Assembly (NCBI GenBank): GCA_017859395.1
Contig: JAFMNE010000001.1
Location: 1-64,000 of the forward strand
DNA: 64,000 nucleotides
Direction of reading: 5' to 3'
DNA from: Ilumatobacteraceae bacterium
GTDB taxonomy: Bacteria; Actinomycetota; Acidimicrobiia; Acidimicrobiales; Ilumatobacteraceae
Shown here: piece after piece, positions 1-7,576 of the stretch
How the letters are laid out: each line of letters starts with the position of its first letter
Position numbering within the stretch: position 1 is the first letter of the stretch
Made by a program: the position numbers and the translations under genes
Notes under the pieces: model-generated
The model's database searches: none
Told to the model about the DNA's origin: nothing
Seen by the model: the letters and a program-made list of their open reading frames with translations, nothing else

Positions 1-155
1 TGGCTGCTGCGGGGTGGCGCGTGTACGAGGTGGGAATCTCGTACAACGGCCGCACCTATGACGAGGGCAAGAAAATCGGCTGGCGCGATGGCGTCCGGGC
101 CATCGTCTGCATCGTGCGATATTCACGCCTTGGCCAGCGCATGCGGGGTCGGTGA
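1..155 (+). CDS. Glycosyltransferase family 2, C-terminal end (partial)
   Basis: Only the last 50 or so residues of a gene entering from the left edge are visible. The stretch around [19 protein letters not shown], followed by an aromatic and basic tail, is typical of the end of the catalytic domain of DPM1/GtrB-type family 2 glycosyltransferases, which move sugars from nucleotide donors to polyprenyl phosphate at the inner membrane face. The protein ends in an Arg-rich tail (QRMRGR) and shows no transmembrane segment in the visible part, so it resembles the short soluble form. Family membership is inferred from this tail alone; the donor and acceptor cannot be told. Confidence 0.7.
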   Translation, partial: AAAGWRVYEVGISYNGRTYDEGKKIGWRDGVRAIVCIVRYSRLGQRMRGR

Positions 156-175
156 GGCGACCGCGGTGTGCGGGG

Positions 176-463
176 CTACTCGCCTGGGGTGTCGCGGAGG
201 TCGTCGTTGAAGATGCGGAACATTTCGTAGACCTCCTTGCAGCCATCGCACACGGGTAATTGCTGAGGGTCGCGTGAGGGAACCCACACATGCCCGCACA
301 GCGCCTCGAGCGGAGTGCCGGTGATGCGCGCCTCGAGCACTTTGGCGGCTGCGGACTCACCTGGTTCGGTTTTCACAATGTGGGCCACGCTGCCGGGGTC
401 GGTATCGGTCGACTCCTCGGTGTCGGGGAGTGCGGGTGCGGGAAGGGTCTCGAGGTCGCTCAT
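176..463 (-). CDS. DUF3039 family protein
   Basis: A 95-residue protein. The N-terminus is acidic and probably disordered. The core reads AHIVKTEPGESAAAKVLEARI, then a zinc-ribbon-like half with CGHVWVPSRDP and CDGCKEVYE; four Cys/His positions could bind one metal. This matches the actinobacterial DUF3039 family, which has no known function. A purine-rich AAGGA lies about 8 nt before the ATG, and a TAGGGT -10-like element sits further upstream on the minus strand (plus coordinates 488-493), so this gene has a short 5' leader, unlike many neighbours. It ends close to the end of the glycosyltransferase gene, in a convergent arrangement. Confidence 0.85.
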   Translation of the reverse strand: MSDLETLPAPALPDTEESTDTDPGSVAHIVKTEPGESAAAKVLEARITGTPLEALCGHVWVPSRDPQQLPVCDGCKEVYEMFRIFNDDLRDTPGE

Positions 464-545
464 CGTGATGTCCTTGGTCGGTACCCCACCCTATGTGAGA
501 TACCAAGAGTGCGTGAACGATCGCGCATCGCCGGTGTTGTGCAGA

Positions 546-551
546 TATGCT
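546..551 (+). promoter_or_regulatory. -10 element TATGCT for a small ORF
   Basis: TATGCT lies 7 nt before a GTG-ATG pair, the same geometry as other predicted leaderless promoters in the window. No clear -35 was identified. Confidence 0.4.
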
Positions 552-558
552 CTCGCTC

Positions 559-696
559 GTGATGCAGACCGCACTTCCGATCGCTATTGCCGGTGCCCTC
601 GCAGGCATCGTGGCGATCGCGCGCGCTGCAGCACGCATTCCCGCCGCCGTACCGGTACGGGTGCGGCACCGGCGGGGAGTCCGAGTGGATCGATAG
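559..696 (+). CDS. Putative small single-span membrane protein (45 aa)
   Basis: A short reading frame starting GTG-ATG. Residues 4-25 form a hydrophobic Ala/Ile/Leu/Gly segment (ALPIAIAGALAGIVAIA) long enough to cross the membrane, followed by an Arg-rich tail (RVRHRRGVRVDR) that would stay in the cytoplasm. It lies in the otherwise empty gap before the malic enzyme and has a leaderless-type -10 box. I do not recognise a family. The hydrophobic-then-basic design and the promoter position favour a real gene, but at this length chance is not excluded. Confidence 0.4.
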   Translation: MMQTALPIAIAGALAGIVAIARAAARIPAAVPVRVRHRRGVRVDR

Positions 697-766
697 TCCA
701 CACAACTCCGCCCGCCGCCGACCGGCAGCGGGTCTGTCGGTCGTGGGCCTCACGACAGGATCAGAG

Positions 767-2200
767 ATGACCACCACCGACACTCCTTCTGACACGACGT
801 CGAATCCGACGCCATCACCGACGCGCCCGTCGACCGGTTACGCGCTCGATGTGACGGTGCGCGCTGACACCGAGGCGATGGGGCACATCCTCGCCGCGGT
901 TGCGGGAATGGGTGCCGACGTGCGCCGCGTCGACGCCGACGGAACTGCTCTGCGCCGCCTCCTCGTGGCGTGCGCAGGCACCGATCATCAACTCGCGGTG
1001 CGCACCGCGATCGAGTCGACCGCCGGGGTCGAGGTCGTTGCCATCGTCGATGCCACCTTTGCCCTTCACGAGGGAGGAAAGCTGAAAGTCGCTCCGACCG
1101 CGGACCTGACCGGGCCGGATGATCTCGCCATGGCGTACACACCAGGCGTAGGTCGGGTGTCGAGTCGCATTGCGGACGAGCCCGAATCGGTGTGGCGGTA
1201 CACAGGTCGCTCCAATGCGGTGGCCGTGCTGTCGAACGGCACCGCGGTGCTGGGCCTCGGCGACATTGGCCCCGAGGCCGCAATGCCGGTTATGGAAGGC
1301 AAGGCGGTGCTGTTCAAGCAGTTCGCCGATGTCGACGCGTATCCCGTGTGTGTCACGGGCCGCACAGTCGATGAGATGGTGGCCATCGGTCGTGCGATCG
1401 CCCCGACATTCGGTGGGATCAACCTTGAAGACATCGCCGCGCCCGCGTGTTTCGAAATCGAGCGTCGTTTGCAGGCCGAACTGGACATTCCGATCTTCCA
1501 TGACGATCAGCACGGGACCGCCATCGTGGTCGTTGCTGCGATCATCAACGCCGCGCGTGTGGTGGGCAAGGCGTTGTCGGATATGACCGTGACCATCGTG
1601 GGGACCGGTGCCGCTGGCGTGGCATGTGCCTTGCTGCTCGACGAGATCGGCATTGGAGACATCATCGGTGTGGACTCCAAGGGTGTTCTGCACGCGGGTC
1701 GTGATGGTCTGGGCGAGTTCAAACAGTGGTTCGTCGACCACGGCAACCGGCGTGGGGTCACCGGCGGGGCTCGCGAGGCCATCGCCGATGCCGATGTGTT
1801 GATCGGCCTGTCGGGGCCCGGCATCATCGAACCGGAGTGGATCGCCGACATGGCTCCCGACTCGATCGTGTTCGCGCTGGCGAACCCGGTGCCTGAAATC
1901 ATGCCCGAGTTGCTGCCCTCGTCGGTGGCGGTGGTGGCCACTGGCCGTAGCGACTACCCCAACCAGATCAACAATGTGTTGGCGTTCCCTGGAGTGTTCC
2001 GTGGATTGTTGGATGTGCGTGCCACACGGGCCACCGATGGCGTGAAGCTGGCAGCTGCCCGTGCGCTCGCCGAGATGGTGCCCGAGCCGACCGCGGATCG
2101 CATTATTCCCGGCGCCTTCGACCCCGGTGTGGCCGAGGTGGTGGCCTTCGCTGTCTCGCAGGCAGCGGTGGCCGAAGGTCTTGATCGCCCCATGGTCTGA
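767..2200 (+). CDS. NAD(P)-dependent malic enzyme with N-terminal ACT domain
   Basis: A 477-residue enzyme converting malate to pyruvate and CO2 with reduction of NAD(P), linking the TCA cycle to pyruvate. After a Thr/Pro/Ser-rich N-terminus, residues about 25-100 look like an ACT-type regulatory domain. The catalytic part shows AYTPGVG (catalytic Tyr), GKAVLFKQFADVDAYPVCV with the active Lys, HDDQHGTAIV (metal and substrate binding) and the GTGAAGVACALLL dinucleotide-binding loop. This is the short bacterial malic enzyme with an ACT domain, as in many actinomycetes. I chose the ATG because the upstream reading frame is low-quality Arg-rich sequence, and a CAGGAT box lies just before it. Cofactor preference is not certain from sequence. 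Confidence 0.92.
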   Translation: MTTTDTPSDTTSNPTPSPTRPSTGYALDVTVRADTEAMGHILAAVAGMGADVRRVDADGTALRRLLVACAGTDHQLAVRTAIESTAGVEVVAIVDATFALHEGGKLKVAPTADLTGPDDLAMAYTPGVGRVSSRIADEPESVWRYTGRSNAVAVLSNGTAVLGLGDIGPEAAMPVMEGKAVLFKQFADVDAYPVCVTGRTVDEMVAIGRAIAPTFGGINLEDIAAPACFEIERRLQAELDIPIFHDDQHGTAIVVVAAIINAARVVGKALSDMTVTIVGTGAAGVACALLLDEIGIGDIIGVDSKGVLHAGRDGLGEFKQWFVDHGNRRGVTGGAREAIADADVLIGLSGPGIIEPEWIADMAPDSIVFALANPVPEIMPELLPSSVAVVATGRSDYPNQINNVLAFPGVFRGLLDVRATRATDGVKLAAARALAEMVPEPTADRIIPGAFDPGVAEVVAFAVSQAAVAEGLDRPMV

Positions 2201-2211
2201 GTGGGCACCCG

Positions 2212-2517
2212 GTGATCCTCATCGACCGACCCCTGTGGTGGCATAGGGGTCGGCGATGGTGTCATCTGGTGAGCGACCGATCGGTCGACGAACTCCAGTC
2301 GTTTGCTGATGCCGCTGGGCTCGACCCGCGGTTGTTCCAGGGCGATCACTACGACATACCCGAGGAACTCCGCGATGCGGTTCTCGCCGCTGGTGCGACC
2401 GAGGTCGACAGCCGTGAGATCGTGCGTCGACTCCGTGCGGCTGGGCTGCGGCTCAGCCCGGCTCGTCGGCGAGCAGCCACCGCCGACCCTCCTCGGCGTT
2501 CGGGCACATCCACCTGA
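2212..2517 (+). CDS. DUF4031 domain protein
   Basis: A 101-residue protein starting at GTG. The segment from ILIDRPLWWHRGRRWCHLVS through FQGDHYDIPEELRDAVLAAGA is typical of DUF4031: a short basic and aromatic domain with a conserved GDHYD motif, function unknown. The residues after about 84 are Arg/Pro-rich and are probably just the frame running into the gene on the opposite strand; the two coding regions overlap tail to tail by 65 nt. It follows the malic enzyme after 11 nt and may be co-transcribed with it. Confidence 0.8.
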   Translation: MILIDRPLWWHRGRRWCHLVSDRSVDELQSFADAAGLDPRLFQGDHYDIPEELRDAVLAAGATEVDSREIVRRLRAAGLRLSPARRRAATADPPRRSGTST

Positions 2518-2929
2518 GATCATCGGCAACGATCAACCAGTCGATGAGATCGAGATTGGCGTCGGCCAAGATTGCATCGATCTCTTTCCAGCGCTCGAGA
2601 TCACCGGTATCGGGTGGGGTGCGTGGGCGCACCGAGATGGCGATCACACCACGGCCGCCAGTGCGCCATATCGACGCCGTTGTCGCTGTGGCCACGTCGA
2701 TGATGTCGTCGGGGTGATCGGCACCGTCGACCACGATCATGCCGAGGCCGACACGGTGCTCATCGACGATGACGAGCACACACTGATCGCTCAGGGGGGA
2801 GTCCAGAGCCAGTGCAGCCGCCGCAAGGGCACGGCCTCGATCGGTGATCGCGTCGATACCTGCAAGGGGGATGTCATCGGGTGTGTTGATGATGTGGTGG
2901 ACGCATCGCGGGTCGACCGTGCCGACCAC
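2453..2929 (-). CDS. Conserved hypothetical protein (158 aa)
   Basis: The minus-strand frame has good protein character over its last 158 residues: CVHHIINTPDDIPLAG, then LVIVDEHRVGLGMIVVDG, HPDDIIDVATAT, and a C-terminus with WLIVADDLRWMCPN. An alternating alpha/beta pattern with conserved-looking His and Asp residues suggests a small soluble domain. I do not recognise the family: the VDGADHPDD region faintly recalls RadC/JAB-type folds, but the metal motif is not there. The start is set at the GTG where protein-like sequence begins; the longer upstream frame is Arg/Pro/Ser-rich noise under the ABC exporter promoter. The gene converges on the DUF4031 gene and overlaps its 3' end. Confidence 0.65.
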   Translation of the reverse strand: MVGTVDPRCVHHIINTPDDIPLAGIDAITDRGRALAAAALALDSPLSDQCVLVIVDEHRVGLGMIVVDGADHPDDIIDVATATTASIWRTGGRGVIAISVRPRTPPDTGDLERWKEIDAILADANLDLIDWLIVADDLRWMCPNAEEGRRWLLADEPG

Positions 2930-3121
2930 GGCTGGAATGTGCTGACGGGGGCGATGAGAGCGACGGCCGGGACATGCGGGTTGAGATGACTGCTCCGGTG
3001 GGTGTGGGGAATGCATCGGACCTCTCCTCGAGGCTCGCGAAGGGCCGCAGCAGCGGCGATGGGCGCACCGTAGGCCCGGGGTGTTGCAGCGGTGGGTCGG
3101 GGCACGGCGCCGCACAGCCGG

Positions 3122-3127
3122 TACGGT
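3122..3127 (+). promoter_or_regulatory. -10 element TACGGT for the ABC exporter operon
   Basis: TACGGT is 8 nt before the GTG of the first exporter subunit, with an ATG two codons later. The transcript would have little or no 5' leader. Confidence 0.5.
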
Positions 3128-3135
3128 CACCCGCG

Positions 3136-4914
3136 GTGACGATGACCGAACGCCCCCCGCGAGCGGCGCCACCGCGCGGCACTGTGCGCGGTGTGCGATC
3201 GACCGACTGGTCACATCTGGTTGATGTGTTGCGCGAGCGTCGTCGCGGAATTTCCGCTGCGGTGGCCCTCGGCGTGGTGTGGACCGGCGGCAAGATCGCG
3301 GTGCCGTCATTGACCCGGGTGGCGATCGACCGCTCACTCGAGACCGGCACCACGGCCGTGGGATGGGCATTGTGGATCGTGGCCGCCGGCGTGGTCACCG
3401 GCCTGTTGACCGCTGGCCGGCGTTATCTGGCCTTTCGCGAGAGTCGCACGGTGGAGGCGCGTTTACGCCGTCGCATTCACGACCATGTGCTCGGTCTGCA
3501 TATGGGTTTCCACGACCGGTCGCAGACCGGCCAGTTGATGAGCCGAATGTCGGCCGACCTCAACCAGGTGCAGATGTTCGTGGTGATGGTGCCACTCACC
3601 GTGTCGCATGTGGCGTTGATCGCCGGTGTCACCGTGGTGCTGCTCATCACCGATCCGCTCCTCGCTCTCGTGGCGTTGATCCCGTTGCCGCTGATCACGA
3701 TGGTGGCCAAGCGATTCTCCGATGCCATCCATCCGGCGGTGCTGGCGGTGCAGTCCGAACAGGCACAACTGTCGTCGGTGGTCGAAGAGAGCATCTCGGG
3801 AGTGCGTGTCGTGAAGGGCTTTGGTGCGGAGCAGGTGCGCCTCGACGCCGTAGCGGTTGAAGCGGACGACATCCAGCGGGTGTCACTCGACGCTGCCCGG
3901 GTGCGCGCCCGGTTCCTCCCTCTGATGGAACTACTGCCGGGTCTCGGCCTGATCGGCGTGCTCGGTATCGGTGGTCTTCGGGTGCTTGACGGGGCGATGA
4001 GCGTCGGTGAACTCGTCGCCTACAACTTCTACGTGACACTGCTGGTGTGGCCGCTGCGGTCGATCTCGATGACCTTGGCCTTTGGTCAACGTGCGGCTGC
4101 CGCACTCGAACGTATCGATGAGGTCCTGTCGGTGGCGCCGGCCATCGTTGCTCCGTCAGAACCCGCACAACTGCAGGCATCGGGAGGCGCTCTCGAGGTG
4201 GAACTGGCCGATGTGCACTTTGCCTACGGCGATGCCGCCGTGTTGCACGGCATCGACCTCACCATCGATCCGGGAACCTCGGTGGCTCTCGTCGGCGGCA
4301 CGGCGGCGGGCAAGAGCACAGTGGCGAGATTGCTGCTGCGGTTCTACGACCCCACGACCGGGTCGGTTCGTCTCGGTGGTATCGATCTGCGCGATCTCGA
4401 CCCCGATGATGTGCGCCGCAATGTGCAGATGGTGTTCGAAGACACCTTGTTGTTCCACGACACGGTGGCGGCCAACATCGCATTCGCGCGTCCCGATGCC
4501 AGCCCTGCAGACATTGCGGATGCGGCTGCGGCTGCGGGAGCGGATTTCATCGACGGCCTGCCCAAGGGATTCGACACCGTGCTCGGCGAACGCGGCTACT
4601 CGCTATCGGGAGGTCAACGCCAGCGCATCGCCATCGCGCGGGTGCTACTGGCCGATCCAGCGGTGCTGATTCTCGACGATGCCACCAGCGCGGTCGACCC
4701 GGCCAAAGAACATGAGATTCGTTCGGCAATGGCCACCGCCATGGTCGGGCGCACCACGATCGTGATCGCTCATCGGCCCGGCACGATCGCCATGGCTGAT
4801 CGTGTGGTGCTGCTCGATGGCGGACGCATTGCTGCTGTTGGCACCCATGACGAGTTACTCCGCACCGAACCCCGCTATCGCGCAGTGCTCGCCGACGACG
4901 AGGGTGCGCGCTGA
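3136..4914 (+). CDS. ABC exporter half-transporter, subunit A (degenerate Walker B)
   Basis: A 592-residue protein with an N-terminal ABC exporter membrane domain (six predicted helices, about residues 30-320) and a C-terminal ATPase domain. Walker A is GGTAAGKST (about 387-395), the signature is a perfect LSGGQRQR (about 490), the H-loop His is in VIAHRPGT, and Walker B reads LILDDATSAVD, with Asp where the catalytic Glu is expected. The Q-loop region reads MVFEDTLLF, with Glu in place of Gln. Start: GTG or the ATG two codons later, chosen by the -10 box. It overlaps subunit B by TGATG, so the two are translationally coupled. Together they look like a heterodimeric multidrug or lipid exporter; substrate unknown. 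Confidence 0.92.
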   Translation: MTMTERPPRAAPPRGTVRGVRSTDWSHLVDVLRERRRGISAAVALGVVWTGGKIAVPSLTRVAIDRSLETGTTAVGWALWIVAAGVVTGLLTAGRRYLAFRESRTVEARLRRRIHDHVLGLHMGFHDRSQTGQLMSRMSADLNQVQMFVVMVPLTVSHVALIAGVTVVLLITDPLLALVALIPLPLITMVAKRFSDAIHPAVLAVQSEQAQLSSVVEESISGVRVVKGFGAEQVRLDAVAVEADDIQRVSLDAARVRARFLPLMELLPGLGLIGVLGIGGLRVLDGAMSVGELVAYNFYVTLLVWPLRSISMTLAFGQRAAAALERIDEVLSVAPAIVAPSEPAQLQASGGALEVELADVHFAYGDAAVLHGIDLTIDPGTSVALVGGTAAGKSTVARLLLRFYDPTTGSVRLGGIDLRDLDPDDVRRNVQMVFEDTLLFHDTVAANIAFARPDASPADIADAAAAAGADFIDGLPKGFDTVLGERGYSLSGGQRQRIAIARVLLADPAVLILDDATSAVDPAKEHEIRSAMATAMVGRTTIVIAHRPGTIAMADRVVLLDGGRIAAVGTHDELLRTEPRYRAVLADDEGAR

Positions 4915-6716
4915 TGTGGGGCGGAGCCGGCGTCGCAGCTGAAGATCGCCTTGATGCGGCCGAGACCCGTCATGTGTTGCGTCGCGCGGCTCGTTTGGCA
5001 CGCGATGAGCGTTCGACCATGCTCGCCACCGTTGGTTTCATTGCCATGGCGACAGCGACGACGGTCGCTGGTCCACTTCTTGTGCGCCACGGCATCGATG
5101 CCGGCATCCGGGCAAATGATCGTGGTGCGCTCGGCGTCGCGGTCGTGGGGTACGTGGCCGTGGTGCTCATCGCCTGGTTCGGTGCTCGCCGCCAGTACGT
5201 AATGGTGAACATCGCCGGCGAGGGGTTCTTGCGATCGCTGCGGCTGCGGCTGTTCGCTCATATTCAGCGCCAATCGCTGGGCTTCTTCGATCGCCATCAG
5301 GCCGGTGTGCTGATTTCGCGGATGACCGCCGACATCGAGTCGATGTCGGAACTCGTGCAGTGGGGACTCTTGCAGTTCGTATCGGCCGGCATCTTGTTGA
5401 GCGTCGCCGTGGTGGTGCTCACGGCGATGAGCTGGCAGCTGACACTGGTGGCGCTGTGTGTCCTGCCGGTGGTGATCGCTGCGTCGGTGCGGTTCCAACG
5501 TGATTCGAACCGTGCCTATCTGCGAGTTCGTGACCGGGTCGGGCGGAACCTGTCGATGATCCAGGAGCATCTCGCGGGGGTCCGTGTCATTCAGGCATCG
5601 GTCCGCACCGCCGAGCAGCGCCGCCGTTTCGCTGACAACAACGACGAACTCCTCGATGCGCACATGACGACGGTGCGCATCTCCACCTGGTACTTCGGTG
5701 TGGTCGAGTTCTGTGGGGTGCTGGCCACAGCACTCGGGCTTGCTGCGGGCGGTTGGCTGGTGCAAACAGGGCGCGTGTCGGTGGGCACCGTGGTCGCCGC
5801 AATTCTGTTGTTGGCCAGCCTGTTCGAGCCGGTGCAGCAGCTCTCCCAGCTGTACAACACGGTCCAGTCCGCCACTGCGTCGCTCCGCAAGATGTTCGAC
5901 ATCTTGGACACCGAACCGGAGATCGACGAGATTCCGGGCGCGGTCGACCTTCCTCGCAGTGGAGATCTCGTCGTTGATGGTGTGGGGTTCACGTACCCCC
6001 AGACCGCGGCGCGGGTGCTGCACGATGCCGACCTGCACATCGTCGATGGGGAGCGCATCGCACTCGTCGGTGCCACCGGTGCGGGCAAGTCGACCCTGGC
6101 GAAACTGGTGGCGCGGCTTTACGACCCCGATCCCGATACCGGGTCGATCAGCTTCGGCGGTGTCGATCTGCGGCGCGCCACCTTGGCGTCGTTGCGCGAA
6201 CGCATCGTTGTCGTGCCGCAGGAGGGATTTCTGTTCAACGGCACCGTTGCCGACAACTTGCGGTTGGCCCGCCCTTCGGCCACCGACGACGACGTATGGG
6301 CAGCACTGCGCAGCATTGGCGTGGCCGAACGTTTTGCTGCGATGCCCGAGGGAATTCACACCGAGGTGCGTGAGCGCGGGTCGCGCCTGTCGGCCGGCGA
6401 ACGCCAACTCGTCTCACTTGCTCGTGCCGCACTCGTGGACCCGGCCGTGTTGGTTCTCGACGAGGCCACATCGAATCTTGATCCGGGCACCGAAGCCGAG
6501 GTGGAACGTGCACTGGAGCGGCTCATGGAGGCACGCACCGTGGTCGTGGTGGCGCACCGGCTCTCGACGGTGCGCCGGGCAGACCGGATCGTGGTCTGTG
6601 AGGGTGGTCGCATCGTGGAGGTGGGTTCGCACGACGACCTCGTTGGCCGTATCGATGGTCGCTATGCCCGATTGGCGCAGGCCTGGGAGGCCAATACCAA
6701 CACCAGCGCCGGGTGA
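4914..6716 (+). CDS. ABC exporter half-transporter, subunit B (catalytic Walker B)
   Basis: A 600-residue partner of subunit A with the same layout of six transmembrane helices followed by an ATPase domain. Walker A is GATGAGKST (about residue 386), the Q-loop is VVPQEGFLF, Walker B is LVLDEATSNLD with the catalytic Glu, and the H-loop is VAHRLST. Its signature is altered to LSAGERQL. In the dimer, the site made from this Walker A/B and the partner's LSGGQ would be competent, while the other site is degenerate on both faces. The ATG sits inside the stop of subunit A. No regulator gene is adjacent. The next gene, for a YceI protein, converges. Confidence 0.93.
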   Translation: MWGGAGVAAEDRLDAAETRHVLRRAARLARDERSTMLATVGFIAMATATTVAGPLLVRHGIDAGIRANDRGALGVAVVGYVAVVLIAWFGARRQYVMVNIAGEGFLRSLRLRLFAHIQRQSLGFFDRHQAGVLISRMTADIESMSELVQWGLLQFVSAGILLSVAVVVLTAMSWQLTLVALCVLPVVIAASVRFQRDSNRAYLRVRDRVGRNLSMIQEHLAGVRVIQASVRTAEQRRRFADNNDELLDAHMTTVRISTWYFGVVEFCGVLATALGLAAGGWLVQTGRVSVGTVVAAILLLASLFEPVQQLSQLYNTVQSATASLRKMFDILDTEPEIDEIPGAVDLPRSGDLVVDGVGFTYPQTAARVLHDADLHIVDGERIALVGATGAGKSTLAKLVARLYDPDPDTGSISFGGVDLRRATLASLRERIVVVPQEGFLFNGTVADNLRLARPSATDDDVWAALRSIGVAERFAAMPEGIHTEVRERGSRLSAGERQLVSLARAALVDPAVLVLDEATSNLDPGTEAEVERALERLMEARTVVVVAHRLSTVRRADRIVVCEGGRIVEVGSHDDLVGRIDGRYARLAQAWEANTNTSAG

Positions 6717-6730
6717 TCCGTGGCCGCTGA

Positions 6731-7501
6731 TCAGGCTGGGGTGAGCACGAGCACAAACTCGATCAAGCCATCGGGCTCGACGCGGATGGCTGGCAGCGAC
6801 GGGTCGGCGATGTCGAAGTCGGTGAAGACGACCGGGATCGAGCCGAGGACGCCGAGGCGTCCGCCGGTGATCCGGGCGGTCACCTCGAATGTCACGGGTC
6901 GGGTCACGCCGTGCATGGTGAGATCGCCGGTGATCTCCACTGTGGTGTCGGCGCCCTCGGTGGCCTCCACTCCCAGTTCGACCGGCTCGCTCAGTTCGAA
7001 TGACGCGGTGGGGAAACGATCGGTTTCCATAATTCGCCCGCGGAACTGTCCATCGCGACGGCCGTCATCGCTGGTGATTGATGCGACGTCCACCTCAAAG
7101 CTGGCCGCGGTCATCGTGGTGGACTCAATGGTAATACCACCGGTGACCTCACTCGTGCGGCCCACGCCTTCGGTGTTGACGCCGAAGAGCACCTCAGCGA
7201 CGCGGTAGCCCAGTTCTGAGCCCTCGGCGACCTGCCATTGGGAGGTATCTGGTGCGGGGTCGGCTGCGGTGGCGGTTGTTGTGGTGGCTTCGGGCGCTGC
7301 GCTGGTCGCGGCGGTGGTCGACGGCGCCGGTGCGGCGGTTGTGGCCACAGTGGTCGCGGCGAGTGCTGCATCGAGGTCGTCGGCATCGAGAGCATCAGGT
7401 GCATCGTTGATGACCGCGGCGTAGAACCACACCGCGCCATAGAGCACGCCCACACAGCCCACGAGCACGGCCGCAATGATCATCAGACGGCGACGATTCA
7501 T
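6731..7501 (-). CDS. YceI-like lipid-binding domain protein with membrane anchor
   Basis: A 256-residue protein. Residues 5-28 form one hydrophobic helix after MNRRR, so the N-terminus is cytoplasmic and the rest is outside. A Thr/Ala/Pro-rich linker (about 45-85) leads to a YceI domain: WQVAEGSELGYRVAEVLFG, GGITI, DGRRDGQFRGRIMETDRFPTA split over the middle, and LTMHGVTRPVTFEV near the end. YceI proteins form a lipocalin-like beta barrel that binds isoprenoid or other amphiphilic ligands. A CATGCT box 6 nt before the ATG on the minus strand suggests a leaderless transcript. The ligand is unknown. Confidence 0.88.
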   Translation of the reverse strand: MNRRRLMIIAAVLVGCVGVLYGAVWFYAAVINDAPDALDADDLDAALAATTVATTAAPAPSTTAATSAAPEATTTTATAADPAPDTSQWQVAEGSELGYRVAEVLFGVNTEGVGRTSEVTGGITIESTTMTAASFEVDVASITSDDGRRDGQFRGRIMETDRFPTASFELSEPVELGVEATEGADTTVEITGDLTMHGVTRPVTFEVTARITGGRLGVLGSIPVVFTDFDIADPSLPAIRVEPDGLIEFVLVLTPA

Positions 7502-7576
7502 GACATCAGCATGCCAGCGGATCTGTTCGGTGTCCGTTCGTGCACAACATCGTGCGCATGGGCCATGATGGCGCCC

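Noticed and set aside
4875-6407. Long 510-codon reading frame antisense to the ABC exporter
   Set aside because: It mirrors codon bias of the GC-rich sense gene, is His/Arg/Gln-rich, has no recognisable domain and no promoter.
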